A stretch of 64,000 nt of DNA. Source: Rhodovulum visakhapatnamense (lineage in GTDB: Bacteria > Pseudomonadota > Alphaproteobacteria > Rhodobacterales > Rhodobacteraceae). The stretch lies in contig NZ_SOEB01000017.1 in assembly GCF_004365965.1 (NCBI RefSeq), positions 24,139-88,138 on the forward strand, read 5' to 3'. The position numbers and the translations under genes were made by a program. The notes under the pieces are model-generated. The model did not search any database. It was not told where the DNA came from and saw only the letters and a program-made list of their open reading frames with translations. This document shows positions 49,493 to 59,446 of the stretch, in pieces. The first letter of the stretch is position 1, and each line of letters begins with the position of its first letter.

Positions 49493-50237
49493 TATATGTC
49501 CATGGACCTTGTCCTCCTTCCCGTCGGCCATCCGGCAGAAAGCCATAGATGCCCTCGTCGCGATAATGGTGGCGATAGGCGTCGGCGCGCCTTCGCAGGA
49601 GTGGCGTTACGAGCCAACCGGCGACAAACCCGCCGATATGCGCCCACCAGGCGATCCCGCCCGTGGCCTGATCGCTGCCGAGCGACAGAAAGCCGGGAAT
49701 GACCTGCATGAAGAACCAGATCATCGCGAAAATGACCGCGCGCACTTCGAAGAAGAGGGGAATGAACAGAATCGGCACGATCACCACCAGCCGAGCCGCC
49801 GGAAACATGCGTGCGTAGCAACCGATCACGCCCGCGCTCGCCCCCGATGCGCCAAGCGCGGGAACGACTGAGTCGGGGTTCGCCAGCGCGTGAGCCAGTC
49901 CGGCCGCCACACCACAGAACAGATAGAACAGTGTGAATCTACCCGGTCCGAGCCGATCTTCGACGGCGCGGCCGAAGATCCAGAGCGTCCACATGTTCAA
50001 GATGAGGTGCAGCCAGCCCCCGTGCAGGAAGATATTGGTCAGGAACGGGGTCCAGTCGGACGGGGCGACGAGGCGGAGCTGACCGAAGACTCGCGACGGC
50101 ACCAGCGCGAAGTCGAACAGGAACCGGTTGAGCGCACGCGGCGGCAGGCCGCTCTGGTAAAGGAAAGCGAGAAGGCTGATCCCGACGACTGACCAGACGG
50201 CCACGGGGGGTATCTGCGAGCAACGGTATCGGCCCAT
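49425..50237 (-). CDS. Rhomboid intramembrane serine protease
   Basis: 270 residues with six membrane helices. Rhomboid signature: catalytic Ser in LGASGASAGVIGCYARM, His in WAHIGGFVAGW, and the HGGWLHLILNMWTLWIFG segment with conserved His and Asn. It cuts membrane proteins within the bilayer. The C-terminus (about 20 residues) overlaps the next gene by 68 bases. It probably works with the neighbouring ClpP-fold protease and FtsH in membrane protein control. Confidence 0.9.
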   Translation of the reverse strand: MGRYRCSQIPPVAVWSVVGISLLAFLYQSGLPPRALNRFLFDFALVPSRVFGQLRLVAPSDWTPFLTNIFLHGGWLHLILNMWTLWIFGRAVEDRLGPGRFTLFYLFCGVAAGLAHALANPDSVVPALGASGASAGVIGCYARMFPAARLVVIVPILFIPLFFEVRAVIFAMIWFFMQVIPGFLSLGSDQATGGIAWWAHIGGFVAGWLVTPLLRRRADAYRHHYRDEGIYGFLPDGRREGGQGPWTYNAAVLAVLHHFGAAAGSAAQIS

Positions 50238-50278
50238 GGAAACATCTCATTTCCCCGAGCGCTTGCAGCTGGCCGTCA

Positions 50279-50839
50279 TCACGTCGTCTTTCTTGCAATT
50301 GTCACACCCGTCCACGCCGGAGGATCAGAGGCGGGGAAGGATTCGAGCGAGGCTTCGAGGACCGGATCGAAACTCTCCCTGTCGCTGGTAGACGGGTCGG
50401 CCGTGCTCTCATGCTGAACGGCTCTTGAGAGGCGGCGATCGGGGCGGAACGCGACCCGGAAGGCTCCCGGGGCATCGACGCCCCTGTGCAGCCGGTGGCG
50501 CGTCTCACCCGCCCAAGGGTTCGCCATCCGGGCTCCCCCAGCGTCCTCGCGCACGACATAATGCCAGTCCTGCCGCTCTGCGAAGTCCACGGCGCTGTCG
50601 CGATCCGGAAACTTCAGCCGAATCGGACGATAGGGATCGCCGGTGGACGTGTATCCCATCAGCGGCTCGATCTGCGGCGGCCGGGACAGCTCGAACTCGA
50701 GGACCCAGTAGTTGGGCCGAGGCGCCGATGTCATCGCGGAACGGGCAGGACGGTAGATGATTGCCGTCGGCACGTCCCAGGATGGCAGATCGGTTCCGGG
50801 AATTTTCGGCGGGAATGGTGGGCGATTATGGCCGCGCAT
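50279..50839 (-). CDS. NDUFS4-like (ETC complex I subunit) domain protein
   Basis: 186 residues. Residues about 20-105 match the complex I 18-kDa subunit family: AIIYRPARSAMTSAPRPNYWVLEFE, MGYTSTGDPYRPIRLKFPDRDSAVDFAERQDWHYVV. A Pro/Arg linker follows and the end has LEASLESFPASDPPAWTGV, a short motif that recurs at the C-termini of other small proteins. NDUFS4 relatives in alphaproteobacteria are complex I accessory proteins; inside a stress island it may protect or replace that subunit. The rest of complex I is not in the window. Confidence 0.75.
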   Translation of the reverse strand: MRGHNRPPFPPKIPGTDLPSWDVPTAIIYRPARSAMTSAPRPNYWVLEFELSRPPQIEPLMGYTSTGDPYRPIRLKFPDRDSAVDFAERQDWHYVVREDAGGARMANPWAGETRHRLHRGVDAPGAFRVAFRPDRRLSRAVQHESTADPSTSDRESFDPVLEASLESFPASDPPAWTGVTIARKTT

Positions 50840-50840
50840 A

Positions 50841-51461
50841 TCAGTTCTCCCGGGTGTCGGTGGATACGACAAGGTGACGTTCGAGATCGTCGAGTTTTTC
50901 CATTCGCCTCGAATTCAGGCGAACGGCGCGTTCGGTGTTCTGCGAAGGAAAGGCAGCAGCGTGCAGGACGTCCGACCGCATCGCTATCGTGAGATCGGCG
51001 ACGGCATTCATCACGCCCTCTCCGTCCCCGTCCGAGAGCGTGCCGTCAGCAAAACCGGACTGCAAGCTCTCCAGTACCTGCTCGAAGCTGGACACGACCC
51101 CTGCACTTGCGACCACAGCCAGCTTGTGGCTGAGAACACGCAGTTCATCGATCAGCTTCGCATCGTGCCTTGCGGTTTCCACGATCTCTGCGACCTTCTC
51201 GATACAGGCCATGTAAATGTCGCATTGCTGCTGGAGGATGATGACCCTTCCTTCCTTGCGAAGCTCGAGATCGGTCTGGCGATTGAGAAGCGCCGCGGTC
51301 AGAATGATCGTCACGACAGCGCCGAGGAAGATGAGCGTCATCTCCTGCGCGAAAGGCAGTATGTCTTCGGCAAGATACATCGAACGAAAAACGAAAACGA
51401 TGCCGATGCCCAAGGCAGCGGCCGCAGCAGCAAATGCCAAGTCGGGCAGGCGGTTCGACAT
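50841..51461 (-). CDS. Membrane protein of unknown function with helical cytosolic part
   Basis: 206 residues. Two membrane helices (LAFAAAAAALGIGIVFVFRSMYLA and MTLIFLGAVVTIILTAALL) are followed by a long helical, coiled-coil-like part (RQTDLELRKEGRVIILQQQCDIYMACIEKVAEIVETAR). No family was recognised. It ends two bases before the NDUFS4-like gene start, so the two are in one operon. The ATG at 51461 was preferred over a GTG two codons earlier, with GAGGTG in front. Confidence 0.65.
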   Translation of the reverse strand: MSNRLPDLAFAAAAAALGIGIVFVFRSMYLAEDILPFAQEMTLIFLGAVVTIILTAALLNRQTDLELRKEGRVIILQQQCDIYMACIEKVAEIVETARHDAKLIDELRVLSHKLAVVASAGVVSSFEQVLESLQSGFADGTLSDGDGEGVMNAVADLTIAMRSDVLHAAAFPSQNTERAVRLNSRRMEKLDDLERHLVVSTDTREN

Positions 51462-51676
51462 CAGCACCTCGCATTTTCGGTGTCAGGTGGCATGCACGGC
51501 TTTGCATCGGCGTCCGGCGCCTCTGCGTCCCGGTGCCGCAGGAAGATTGGCGTCGGACCGCTGCCGAACGGATTGAAGCCGGTGCTCAGGCAACGGTCGA
51601 AGATCGTTTCGTCCCATCTGGTGAAATCGTGCTCCTCGCCGGCAAGTCGCCCGTCATCCACCACAGGGCACCTCAC
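51461..51676 (-). CDS. Small protein of unknown function
   Basis: 71 residues, MRCPVVDDGRLAGEEHDFTRWDETIFDRCLSTGFNPFGSGPTPIFL onward, with no membrane segment and four Cys. Its start overlaps the hdeD stop (ATGA) and its stop overlaps the start of the following membrane protein, so it is likely co-translated within the operon. No family was recognised; it could also be a chance frame. Confidence 0.5.
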   Translation of the reverse strand: MRCPVVDDGRLAGEEHDFTRWDETIFDRCLSTGFNPFGSGPTPIFLRHRDAEAPDADAKPCMPPDTENARC

Positions 51677-52320
51677 GCCTTTGCCGATGGGGGAGCGTTA
51701 TCGAAGGCCGCACCGTTCGAACGATCCGCATTGCGAAGCCGTAGCCCGAGGAGGATCATCATCACCCCGAAGACCGCGGCGTAGAAGCCGATCAGCCAGC
51801 CGAGCGCGAGGAAGCTTTCGACCGGGCGCGTCAGCAGCATCCAGGTCACGACGACACCGAGAACGACCGAGAGAAGGCCGCTCAGGATCAGCCAGATTTC
51901 GCCGTTGATTTCCTTTCGCAGGCGGATCGCTGCCGCGATCTCGAGGGCACCCGAGAACACGGACCAGAATGCGATGCTGGCCCAGAGGAATGTCGCAAGC
52001 ACAAGCGTCGCGACAAAAGGCGAGACAACCACGACGACGCCCGTGGCGATGCCCAGAATGCCGCTGAACATCAGCCAGCCCCAGCGTTCGCCCTTGCGGA
52101 TGTTACGTATCGCGGCGACGAGGCCGAACACGCCGTCGGCAAAGGCGAACGCGCCGAAGACCAGCGTGAGCGCCAGAAGCGATTCCGCAGGCATGACGAA
52201 GGCTAGCACTGCGATGATCAATGCGAGCACGCCGCGTAACACGAATGCCCACCAATTCCGGGACAGGCTGCACAGCATGTCCTGCATCTTGTCGGTCGGG
52301 TTTTCAGAGGTTGTCGTCAT
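51673..52320 (-). CDS. hdeD: HdeD-like acid-resistance membrane protein
   Basis: 215 residues with six membrane helices in three pairs, the DUF308/HdeD fold: WWAFVLRGVLALIIAVLAFVMP, LMFSGILGIATGVVVVVSPF, EIWLILSGLLSVVLGVVVTW. HdeD proteins help resist acid and are a fixed part of stress-tolerance islands. It overlaps the genes on both sides by ATGA. Confidence 0.92.
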   Translation of the reverse strand: MTTTSENPTDKMQDMLCSLSRNWWAFVLRGVLALIIAVLAFVMPAESLLALTLVFGAFAFADGVFGLVAAIRNIRKGERWGWLMFSGILGIATGVVVVVSPFVATLVLATFLWASIAFWSVFSGALEIAAAIRLRKEINGEIWLILSGLLSVVLGVVVTWMLLTRPVESFLALGWLIGFYAAVFGVMMILLGLRLRNADRSNGAAFDNAPPSAKA

Positions 52321-53489
52321 TGGTCCATCTCCTGTTCAGGTTTCAACTCAGTAGTGCCGATTGTCTCCGCGCCGGCCAGGGCGGCCGCCACGCGGCGGCG
52401 GTCCTCGACCGGTTGAGGCAGACACTGCGTCCGGGCAATTTCCCTTTCCACGGGCGCGCGCCCCGATGCCTCGCCGATCAACCCGGCTTCGACCAGCGTG
52501 CCGCGCAGTGTCTCCGCCGCGTTCTCTGCAATCTTCAACACTTCCGCCTCAGTGAGACCCAGGAGGTGCGCCGTCTCCGCGATCGTGGCGTCTTCCAGGT
52601 ACATCCGATACAGGACGCGGCGCTCGACCGGAGCAAGATCTGCGATAGCCCGGTGCAGTGCCATGGCGATATCATGACGATCCACTTCGGTCTCGGGGTC
52701 TGTGCCGCCGTCGTCGGCGATGAGGTCCTCCAGCATCAGCACTTCGTCGGGCTGGTAGAACTCGAACATCGCCTGATCCGCCTCGGTCGGATCCTCCGCC
52801 GGGGCCTCGGGTTCCGCCTCGATGGAGGCGGCATCCTCGGGCACGGCGCGGCGGGCGGCGCGGGATTCTTCCTCGATGGTCTCAAAAGCCAGCCGTTTCA
52901 GCCAGTCGCCGACGGAAAACTCCGAAGGCCGATCCTCGAAGCGGGCCAGCCCCTTGAGGATCGTCGCATCGAAGAGACCGCGAACGCTCAGATATCCCTC
53001 CGGCACAGACCCGCTACACTCGAGATAGGTCAACTCGCGCCTGACTGTATCGTAGACCGTATCGAGATGATCCTCGATCAGGTCGAAGAAGAGTTGGCGC
53101 CGGTCCGCTTCCGCCGCATCCCGCGCGGACGGCAGCGGGGCACCGATTCGGCGCCGGCGGGCGGGACGCTTGTATTCAGACTCGTGCTTGAGGCGCGCCA
53201 CATGCCGGTCAACCCGCTGGCGCAGGTCGGCAAAGGCCTTGCGCAGGACAGGCTCGATCTCAAACCCCTCTTCCTGTGCCGCGATCACGCCCGAGGGCAG
53301 TTGCAGGCGCAGGCTGACTTTGATGCGCGTCTTGCCCCTCGTCTGGGAGGCGACGACTTCGAGCCGGACCAGATCCTCGCGAAATCGCGCAAGGTGCGGT
53401 TCAAGTTGCCGCACCTCTTCCTCGATGACCTCAGGCGCGCGCTGTTGGCCGTGCCGGTCGAGATTGCGGAATGATCTGATGACGTTCAT
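52317..53489 (-). CDS. HPF-like N-terminus fused to a sigma-70-like C-terminus
   Basis: 390 residues. The first 100 (EEEVRQLEPHLARFREDLVRLEVVASQTRGKTRIKVSLRLQLPSG, then VLRKAFADLRQRVDRHVARLKHE) look like the ribosome hibernation factor HPF/RaiA domain. The later part resembles sigma factors: FFDLIEDHLDTVYDTVRRELTYLE as a region 2-like helix set and LAPVERRVLYRMYLEDATIAETAHLLGLTEAEVLKIAENA as a region 4 HTH. An acidic linker lies between. It would link ribosome protection to transcription. It is coupled to hdeD by ATGA and follows the ClpK gene. Confidence 0.7.
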   Translation of the reverse strand: MNVIRSFRNLDRHGQQRAPEVIEEEVRQLEPHLARFREDLVRLEVVASQTRGKTRIKVSLRLQLPSGVIAAQEEGFEIEPVLRKAFADLRQRVDRHVARLKHESEYKRPARRRRIGAPLPSARDAAEADRRQLFFDLIEDHLDTVYDTVRRELTYLECSGSVPEGYLSVRGLFDATILKGLARFEDRPSEFSVGDWLKRLAFETIEEESRAARRAVPEDAASIEAEPEAPAEDPTEADQAMFEFYQPDEVLMLEDLIADDGGTDPETEVDRHDIAMALHRAIADLAPVERRVLYRMYLEDATIAETAHLLGLTEAEVLKIAENAAETLRGTLVEAGLIGEASGRAPVEREIARTQCLPQPVEDRRRVAAALAGAETIGTTELKPEQEMDQ

Positions 53490-53566
53490 GCCGTGGACCT
53501 TCCTATAACTCTCCGAAGAGATGGTCCGGCGCGACCGATATCGCGCCGGGCCAGTCTTTTGCGCTG

Positions 53567-56461
53567 TCACTCGGCGGACTTGTCGTCCTTGGACTGCACC
53601 TCATCCCCAACGCTGGGCTTCGGAACGTCCGTCTTGTCTTCGGCAACTTCGCTGGGCTCCTCGATCCCGGCCTTGGCCTGATCGTCCGGGCTGTCGTCAC
53701 CGGTGTCCCTTGCGATCTTTTCGAACACGACCTTCTGTTCGTCCGCTGACCAGGCGACGCGGACCCTGTCGCCATCCTCGATCCGCCCCGAGAGCAGTTC
53801 GCGAGCCAACTCGGTCTCCAGCTCCGACCGGATCAGCCGGCGTAGCTCGCGGGCACCGAATTCGGGACGGAAGCCGACCGCGCCGAAGTGATCCACGACG
53901 CTCACATCGAGTTCGAGTTCGACGCCCTGGGTAAGGGCGGTCCGCTTCACCCGGTTGAGCTGCAACTCGACGATCTGGCGGATCTCCGACTGATTCAGCG
54001 AATGGAAGACGATGATCTCGTCGATCCGGTTGATGAACTCTGGCCGGAAATGACCGCGCAACACCTCCATCAGTTCGGATTTCTGCTTGGCCTCGTCGAA
54101 CTCCCTGCTGCCGCGTTTCGTGAGGTTGCGCTGGATGATGTCCGAACCGAGGTTCGAGGTGGCGATGATGATGGTGTTAGTGAAGTCCACCACGCGGCCC
54201 TTGCCATCTGTCAGGCGGCCATCGTCGAACACCTGAAGCAGGATGTTGTAGACATCGGGATGCGCCTTTTCGATCTCGTCGAGGAGCACGACCGAGTAGG
54301 GCCGACGGCGCACCTTCTCGGTGAGCTGGCCGCCTTCGTCGTATCCGACGTAGCCCGGAGGTGCGCCCACCAGCCGGGCGACCGAGTGGCGCTCGCCATA
54401 CTCGGACATGTCGATGCGGATGATTGCGTCCTGATCGCCAAAGATTACTTCGGCGAGCGTCTTGGCCAGTTCCGTCTTGCCAACCCCGGTCGGCCCGAGG
54501 AAGAGGAATGTCGCGGTCGGGCCGCGTCCCTCGCGCAGTCCTGCGCGCGCCAGGCGCACCGCATCCGCCACGGCGCGGATGGCCTCTTCCTGGCCGATGA
54601 CGCGCTCGTGCAGCTTCTCCTCGAGCTTCAGGAGCTTGTCTTTCTCCTCGGTGGTCAGCTCCGTGACCGGAACGCCGGTGATCTTCGAGACGATCTGCGC
54701 GACGTGATCGGCGCGCACCTCGGCGGTGGCGGAGGCCTGGTCGCGCTTCCAAATCTCCAGAAGCTCGTCCAGTTCCTTCTGCTTCTGTTCGAGTTCCTTC
54801 TTCAATTCCGCTGCCCGGTCGAATTGCTTGCGGGCTGCGGCATAGTCCTGTTCGCGCTTGATCTGCGCGACCTCGGCCTCCAGCTCCTGGACGTCCACAG
54901 GGCGCGCTGTGGCGCTGATCTTCACCCGTGCGGCGGCCTGGTCGATCAGGTCGATCGCCTTGTCGGGCATGAATCGGCCAGTGATGTAGCGATCAGAAAG
55001 CTCGGCTGCCGCGACGATGGCCTCGTCGGTGATCGTCACCTTGTGGTGCGCCTCCAGCGTGTCGCGCAGGCCGCGCAGGATCATGATGACCTGAGCTACC
55101 GTGGGTTCCTCGACATAAACCGGCTGGAACCGTCGCTCGAGCGCCGCGTCCTTCTCGATGTATTTCTGGTACTCGTTGAGCGTCGTCGCGCCGATCAGGT
55201 TCAGCTCGCCCCGCGCCAGCGCCGGCTTGAAGGTGTTGGCGATGTCGAGACCACCTTCGCCACCGCCCTGGCCGGCGCCGACGATGGTGTGCATCTCGTC
55301 GATGAACAGGATCAGGCTGTCCTTCTCCTCGGTGATCTCCTTGAGGATCTTCTGGACTCGCTCCTCGAACTCGCCGCGATACTTCGACCCGGCCACCATC
55401 GAGTTGATGTTGAGCTCGACCAGCCGCTTGTCGCGCAGCGCCTCGGGCACTTCGCCCGCGACGATCCGTTGTGCAAGTCCCTCGACGATGGCGGTCTTGC
55501 CCACGCCGGGCTCGCCGATCAGCACCGGGTTGTTCTTTTTCCGGCGGGCCAGCACTTCGATCGTCGTCTCGATCTCGCGGGCGCGGCCGATGACGGGATC
55601 GAGCTTGCCCTCGCGGGCGAGCTTCGTCAGGTCACGGCTGAACTGGTCGAGATCGGGGGTGTTCGACGGAGTCTCGACGCGGCCTTCCTCGGCTCCCTTG
55701 CCCACGACCTTCGTCACCTGCTGACGCAGCGCCTGCGGCGTCAACCCCAGCTTGCGCAGCATCGCCGCCGCGAGGCCTTCGCCCTCTTCGGCGAGCCCGA
55801 TCAGCAGATGTTCCGGCCCGACATAGGAATGGCCAAGCTCGTTCGAGGCGATGAAGGCCCGGTTCAGCGCGTCCTTGAGACGCGGGCTGACACCGATTTC
55901 GCCTTCCGTCTTGGCGTCTCCACGCTTCGCTTCCTTCTCGATCTGGCGCCGCAGATCGTCCACATCGACCTTGAACTGTTCCAGGATCGTCTTGACGACG
56001 TCAGACGAGGTCAATGCCAGAAGCAGATGTTCGGTATCGACCTCGCTGCGCCCGAATTCCCCGGCCTTCTGTGCTGCATCCTGCAGCAGCTTGTTGCCCT
56101 GTTCGCTCAGCCGGTCGGCGATGGTGCGTCCGCCGCCGCGCCGCGATCCACGCCGCGGCGCGCCCTCGCCGACAGTGGCGTCGACGACAGCGTCATCGCC
56201 ATCACCCACAGAGCCGAGCGTGCCGCCTCGCAGCGGACTGTCACCAAAGAGGCTGCCGAAACCGCTCTCGCCGAAGAATTCGTCAAGAAGGGAACGCCGC
56301 CCGAACAGGGACTCCAGCGGCGAGGCGCTGCGACCCGACCGGCGCGCTATTTCGCTGTAGTGCTGATCGCACAGCTCCATGTTCTGAACCCTGCCGTTCA
56401 CCGAGGCGCGCACGCGCGCCGTCGCCGGGCGACCGCAAATATCGCAAGCTCCGTTTGCCAT
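53567..56461 (-). CDS. clpK: ClpK/ClpG-type Hsp100 disaggregase
   Basis: 964 residues. An N-terminal zinc-binding segment ([24 protein letters not shown]) marks the ClpK/ClpG group; a Gly/Ser linker and the Clp N-domain repeats follow ([18 protein letters not shown]). First AAA+ domain: Walker A GEPGVGKT at 316-323 and [10 protein letters not shown]; a coiled-coil middle part ([28 protein letters not shown]); second AAA+ domain: GPTGVGKT near 665 and [11 protein letters not shown]. It pulls proteins out of aggregates, without ClpP as far as known for this group. The acidic C-terminal tail (about 45 residues) is typical. Central gene for heat tolerance of such islands. Confidence 0.92.
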   Translation of the reverse strand: MANGACDICGRPATARVRASVNGRVQNMELCDQHYSEIARRSGRSASPLESLFGRRSLLDEFFGESGFGSLFGDSPLRGGTLGSVGDGDDAVVDATVGEGAPRRGSRRGGGRTIADRLSEQGNKLLQDAAQKAGEFGRSEVDTEHLLLALTSSDVVKTILEQFKVDVDDLRRQIEKEAKRGDAKTEGEIGVSPRLKDALNRAFIASNELGHSYVGPEHLLIGLAEEGEGLAAAMLRKLGLTPQALRQQVTKVVGKGAEEGRVETPSNTPDLDQFSRDLTKLAREGKLDPVIGRAREIETTIEVLARRKKNNPVLIGEPGVGKTAIVEGLAQRIVAGEVPEALRDKRLVELNINSMVAGSKYRGEFEERVQKILKEITEEKDSLILFIDEMHTIVGAGQGGGEGGLDIANTFKPALARGELNLIGATTLNEYQKYIEKDAALERRFQPVYVEEPTVAQVIMILRGLRDTLEAHHKVTITDEAIVAAAELSDRYITGRFMPDKAIDLIDQAAARVKISATARPVDVQELEAEVAQIKREQDYAAARKQFDRAAELKKELEQKQKELDELLEIWKRDQASATAEVRADHVAQIVSKITGVPVTELTTEEKDKLLKLEEKLHERVIGQEEAIRAVADAVRLARAGLREGRGPTATFLFLGPTGVGKTELAKTLAEVIFGDQDAIIRIDMSEYGERHSVARLVGAPPGYVGYDEGGQLTEKVRRRPYSVVLLDEIEKAHPDVYNILLQVFDDGRLTDGKGRVVDFTNTIIIATSNLGSDIIQRNLTKRGSREFDEAKQKSELMEVLRGHFRPEFINRIDEIIVFHSLNQSEIRQIVELQLNRVKRTALTQGVELELDVSVVDHFGAVGFRPEFGARELRRLIRSELETELARELLSGRIEDGDRVRVAWSADEQKVVFEKIARDTGDDSPDDQAKAGIEEPSEVAEDKTDVPKPSVGDEVQSKDDKSAE

Positions 56462-56525
56462 TCGTCTTCTCCGTTTTCATTATCCAGTCAGGGTTGTTCG
56501 CCGATCATCTGCGCCAGTGACAGTG

Positions 56526-58358
56526 TTACGCAGCGACCGCTTCCGTTCTTCTCACCTTGGACCCAATTGCCACCAGATCGGGCTCGTCCAGTGTCTCTCG
56601 TTGCAGGAGATCCTGCGCCGATTGCTCGAGAAGATCCAGATTGGTTTCAAGAAGGGTGAGAGTGCGCTTGAACACGCCATCCACGATGTCGCGCACCTTT
56701 AGGTCCATTCGCTCGGCCGTGGCCTCGCTGTAGCGGCGGTTGAGCCAGGACGCCTGATCGCCGGTGCCGAGAAAGCCGGGCCGATCGGTGTCGTAGCTGA
56801 CATGCCCGAGGTCTTCGTCCATCCCGTACCGCGCGACCATGGCGCGGGCGATGTCGGTCGCCTTGACCAGATCGTCCGCCGCCCCGGTCGAGACATGATC
56901 GTAGATGATCTTCTCTGCCGCGCGCCCGCCAAGCAGGACTGCGATCTTGTTCTCGAGTTCCTCCCGCGTCATCAGGAAGCGGTCCTCGGTCGGGCGCTGG
57001 ATGGTGTAGCCGAGCGCGCCAATTCCGCGCGGGATGATCGAGACCTTGTGCACCGGATCCGTGCCGGGCAGAGCCATCGCCACCAGCGCGTGCCCCATCT
57101 CGTGATGCGCCACGATCTCGCGTTCGCGCGGGTTCAGAACGCGGTTCTTCTTTTCCAGCCCCGCGATGATACGCTCCACCGCATTGTTGAAGTCGTCCAT
57201 CGTCACCGCATCAGCCTTGCGGCGCGTGGCCAGGAGCGCGGCCTCATTGACGAGGTTGGCGAGGTCAGCGCCCGAGAACCCGGGGGTCAGGGCCGCGACC
57301 TTCTCGGCGTCCACGTCCGGTGCGAGCGTCACCTTCTTCATGTGCACGTTCAAGATCTGCACACGCCCCGTCTTGTCGGGCTTGTCCACTAGCACCTGCC
57401 GGTCGAAGCGGCCCGCGCGCAGCAGCGCGGGATCGAGGATCTCGGGCCGGTTGGTGGCGGCCAGGAGCACGATGCCCACAGAAGGGTCGAAGCCGTCGAG
57501 CTCGGTCAGAAGTTGGTTCAGCGTCTGCTCACGCTCATCATGGCCACCGGCGATCTGGCCGGAGGAGCGCGCCCTCCCAAGAGCGTCGAGTTCGTCGATG
57601 AAGATGATCGCCGGCGCGGATTTCCGGGCCTGCTCGAACAGGTCGCGCACCCGTGCGGCGCCGACGCCCACGAACATCTCGACGAACTCGGAGCCCGAGA
57701 TCGAAAAGAAGGTCACGCCCGCCTCACCCGCCACCGCGCGCGCCAGCAGCGTCTTGCCTGTGCCGGGCGGCCCAACGAGCAATATGCCTTTGGGAATATG
57801 TGCGCCCAGCTTTCCGTATTCGGCGGGATTCCTGAGGAACTCCACGACCTCCTCCAGCTCGGCCTTGGCCTCGTCCACGCCGGCCACGTCGGCAAAGCTG
57901 ACGCCGGTTTCCTTCTCCATGTAGACCTTGGCCTTGCTGCGGCCGACCTGCATGAATCCGCCGAAACCCTGCTTGTCGGCGAACTTGCGGAACAGCAGCA
58001 TCCAGATTCCGAAGAAGACAAGCGCTGGCGCCACCCAGGAAATCAGCGTGCCGAGAAAAGTGTTTTGCGGAACGCCCGTGATCTCGACGCCAGAGCGGTC
58101 GATCCGCTGCAGGATCGCGGGATCCACGACCGTGGTGACGAACTGGCTCTTGCCGTCGACGGGTTCGGTGAAGGTGCCGGTGATGGTGTCTGACCCGACC
58201 GCGACCGACGCGACCCTGCCATCCTCGAGATACTGCTCGAACTGGCTGTAGCTGATCGGCGCGACGGATTGCCAGCCGGCGATCAGGTTCTGGATGAAAA
58301 TCACGGCTATGAAAGCCACCACCCAGTACCAGATGTTATATTCGGTTTTCCTTTCCAT
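56526..58358 (-). CDS. ftsH: FtsH-type membrane AAA+ metalloprotease
   Basis: 610 residues from MERKTEYN. Two membrane helices ([20 protein letters not shown] and [19 protein letters not shown]) frame a periplasmic domain. AAA+ part: Walker A GPPGTGKT at 196-203, Walker [13 protein letters not shown], and the second region of homology with [19 protein letters not shown]. The zinc protease motif is HEMGH (419-423). It removes damaged membrane proteins. This is the island-borne copy; the host must have its own. It starts 14 bases after the MarR gene. Confidence 0.95.
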   Translation of the reverse strand: MERKTEYNIWYWVVAFIAVIFIQNLIAGWQSVAPISYSQFEQYLEDGRVASVAVGSDTITGTFTEPVDGKSQFVTTVVDPAILQRIDRSGVEITGVPQNTFLGTLISWVAPALVFFGIWMLLFRKFADKQGFGGFMQVGRSKAKVYMEKETGVSFADVAGVDEAKAELEEVVEFLRNPAEYGKLGAHIPKGILLVGPPGTGKTLLARAVAGEAGVTFFSISGSEFVEMFVGVGAARVRDLFEQARKSAPAIIFIDELDALGRARSSGQIAGGHDEREQTLNQLLTELDGFDPSVGIVLLAATNRPEILDPALLRAGRFDRQVLVDKPDKTGRVQILNVHMKKVTLAPDVDAEKVAALTPGFSGADLANLVNEAALLATRRKADAVTMDDFNNAVERIIAGLEKKNRVLNPREREIVAHHEMGHALVAMALPGTDPVHKVSIIPRGIGALGYTIQRPTEDRFLMTREELENKIAVLLGGRAAEKIIYDHVSTGAADDLVKATDIARAMVARYGMDEDLGHVSYDTDRPGFLGTGDQASWLNRRYSEATAERMDLKVRDIVDGVFKRTLTLLETNLDLLEQSAQDLLQRETLDEPDLVAIGSKVRRTEAVAA

Positions 58359-58372
58359 GCCGCTTGTCCCTT

Positions 58373-58804
58373 TCACTGGCGCCCGAGCCGCGCCCTGATC
58401 CGCTCGAGCAGCGCCAGCAGGATGCGCCTTTCGTCTGCCGACAGATCCTGCAGGATTTCATGTTCGAGCGCCGATTGCCGCGGCGCGAGTTCCTCCAGCA
58501 TCGCCCGGGCCTTCGACGTTGCGGTGACGATCTGCGACCGCCTGTCGTCGAGCGAGGGCGACCGCTCGACCCAGCCGCCCCGGACCATGCGATCGACGAG
58601 CTGGCCCGCAGTGGCCGGGCCGACATCAAGTCGGTCGGCCAGATCGCCGATGGTCAGCCCGGGCGCATCCTCGACATGCGCCGCCGCCATCCAGGACAGG
58701 CGGGTCAGGCCGCTGTCGCGGATGTCTTGGTCGATCCGCTGCTGGATGAGCTGCGCGACCCGGTGGATCGTCGTCCCGATCAGCGCGATGTCCGAAGAGA
58801 TCAT
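58373..58804 (-). CDS. MarR-family regulator of the stress island
   Basis: 143 residues. Winged HTH of the MarR type: LTRLSWMAAAHVEDAPGLTIGDLADRLDVGPATAGQLVDRMVRGGWVERSPSLDDRRSQIVTATSKA, with the conserved DDRR wing. It is the first gene of the leftward operon and is divergent from the Hsp20 genes; an inverted repeat lies 60 bases before it. It probably represses both operons and itself. Start MISSDIAL follows GGAGGAAGG. Confidence 0.9.
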   Translation of the reverse strand: MISSDIALIGTTIHRVAQLIQQRIDQDIRDSGLTRLSWMAAAHVEDAPGLTIGDLADRLDVGPATAGQLVDRMVRGGWVERSPSLDDRRSQIVTATSKARAMLEELAPRQSALEHEILQDLSADERRILLALLERIRARLGRQ

Positions 58805-58863
58805 AGGTATCCTTCCTCCAGTTGCATGAGACACAGGATAGACCGCACTCCATCCAAAGTGCA

Positions 58864-58888
58864 ATGCACGCATCATATATGCTTGCAT
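58864..58888. promoter_or_regulatory. Inverted repeat, probable MarR operator
   Basis: ATGCACGCAT-CATAT-ATGCTTGCAT: 10-bp arms with one mismatched pair, centred between the divergent MarR and Hsp20 operons. Size and symmetry fit a MarR dimer site. Confidence 0.6.
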
Positions 58889-58907
58889 AATAAATGGAAC
58901 CGCCTAT

Positions 58908-58936
58908 CTTGATGGGCGGTCTCCGAACCCACATCC
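58908..58936 (+). promoter_or_regulatory. Possible heat-shock (sigma-32-like) promoter of the Hsp20 operon
   Basis: CTTGATG (58908-58914), 14 bases, then CCACATCC (58929-58936), close to the CTTGAAA-N13/17-CCCCATNT consensus. It lies about 70 bases before the first Hsp20 start. The match is partial and may be chance. Confidence 0.35.
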
Positions 58937-59006
58937 GGCCGGCACCGTTGCCCGGTCCCTCCATGCGGACGGTTCGGGGGCATCGATCAGCAACAGGAGG
59001 CCAGTA

Positions 59007-59432
59007 ATGCTCTACCCGACATATCTGCGCCGCAGCGATCCCTTTGCGCTGATGCGCTCCATGATGCGCGATCTCGACCGCGGTTTCTGGCCGCCGGCCC
59101 GCGCGGCGTTCCCGGCGGTGAATGTCTGGCAAGGCCCTGAGGCCGTTGCCATCGCCGCTGAACTTCCCGGCATCGAACCGGGCGACATTGAGATTTCGGT
59201 CAAGGACAACGTCCTGACGCTGTCGGGCGAACGCAAGCTGCCCGAGGTTCCCGAAGGTGCGCGCTGGCACCGCAACGAACGCGGTTATGGCAAGTTTTCC
59301 CGCGCTATCCGCCTGCCATTCACGGCTTCGGATGACAAGGTGGAGGCGAAGATGACGAACGGCGTATTGCGGATCGCCATCTCCCGGCCCGAGGCAGAAA
59401 AGCCAAAGAAAATCGAGATCAAGGCAGCCTGA
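59007..59432 (+). CDS. Small heat shock protein Hsp20 (first)
   Basis: 141 residues. Alpha-crystallin domain: VNVWQGPEAVAIAAELPGIEPGDIEISVKDNVLTLSGERKLPEV, ending with the GVLRIAISRPEAE strand. The C-terminal I-x-I-like IEIKAA anchors oligomers. It holds unfolding proteins for the ClpK disaggregase. First of three adjacent Hsp20 genes; AACAGGAGG precedes the start. Different from the other two in its N-terminal region (LRRSDPFALMRSMMRDLDRGF). Confidence 0.93.
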   Translation: MLYPTYLRRSDPFALMRSMMRDLDRGFWPPARAAFPAVNVWQGPEAVAIAAELPGIEPGDIEISVKDNVLTLSGERKLPEVPEGARWHRNERGYGKFSRAIRLPFTASDDKVEAKMTNGVLRIAISRPEAEKPKKIEIKAA

Positions 59433-59446
59433 GAGGAGCTGGAACG

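Noticed and set aside
53888..56659. 923-residue open frame on the plus strand opposite the ClpK gene
   Set aside because: Antisense shadow; Leu/Asp-rich without recognisable domains, against a full Hsp100 protein on the other strand.
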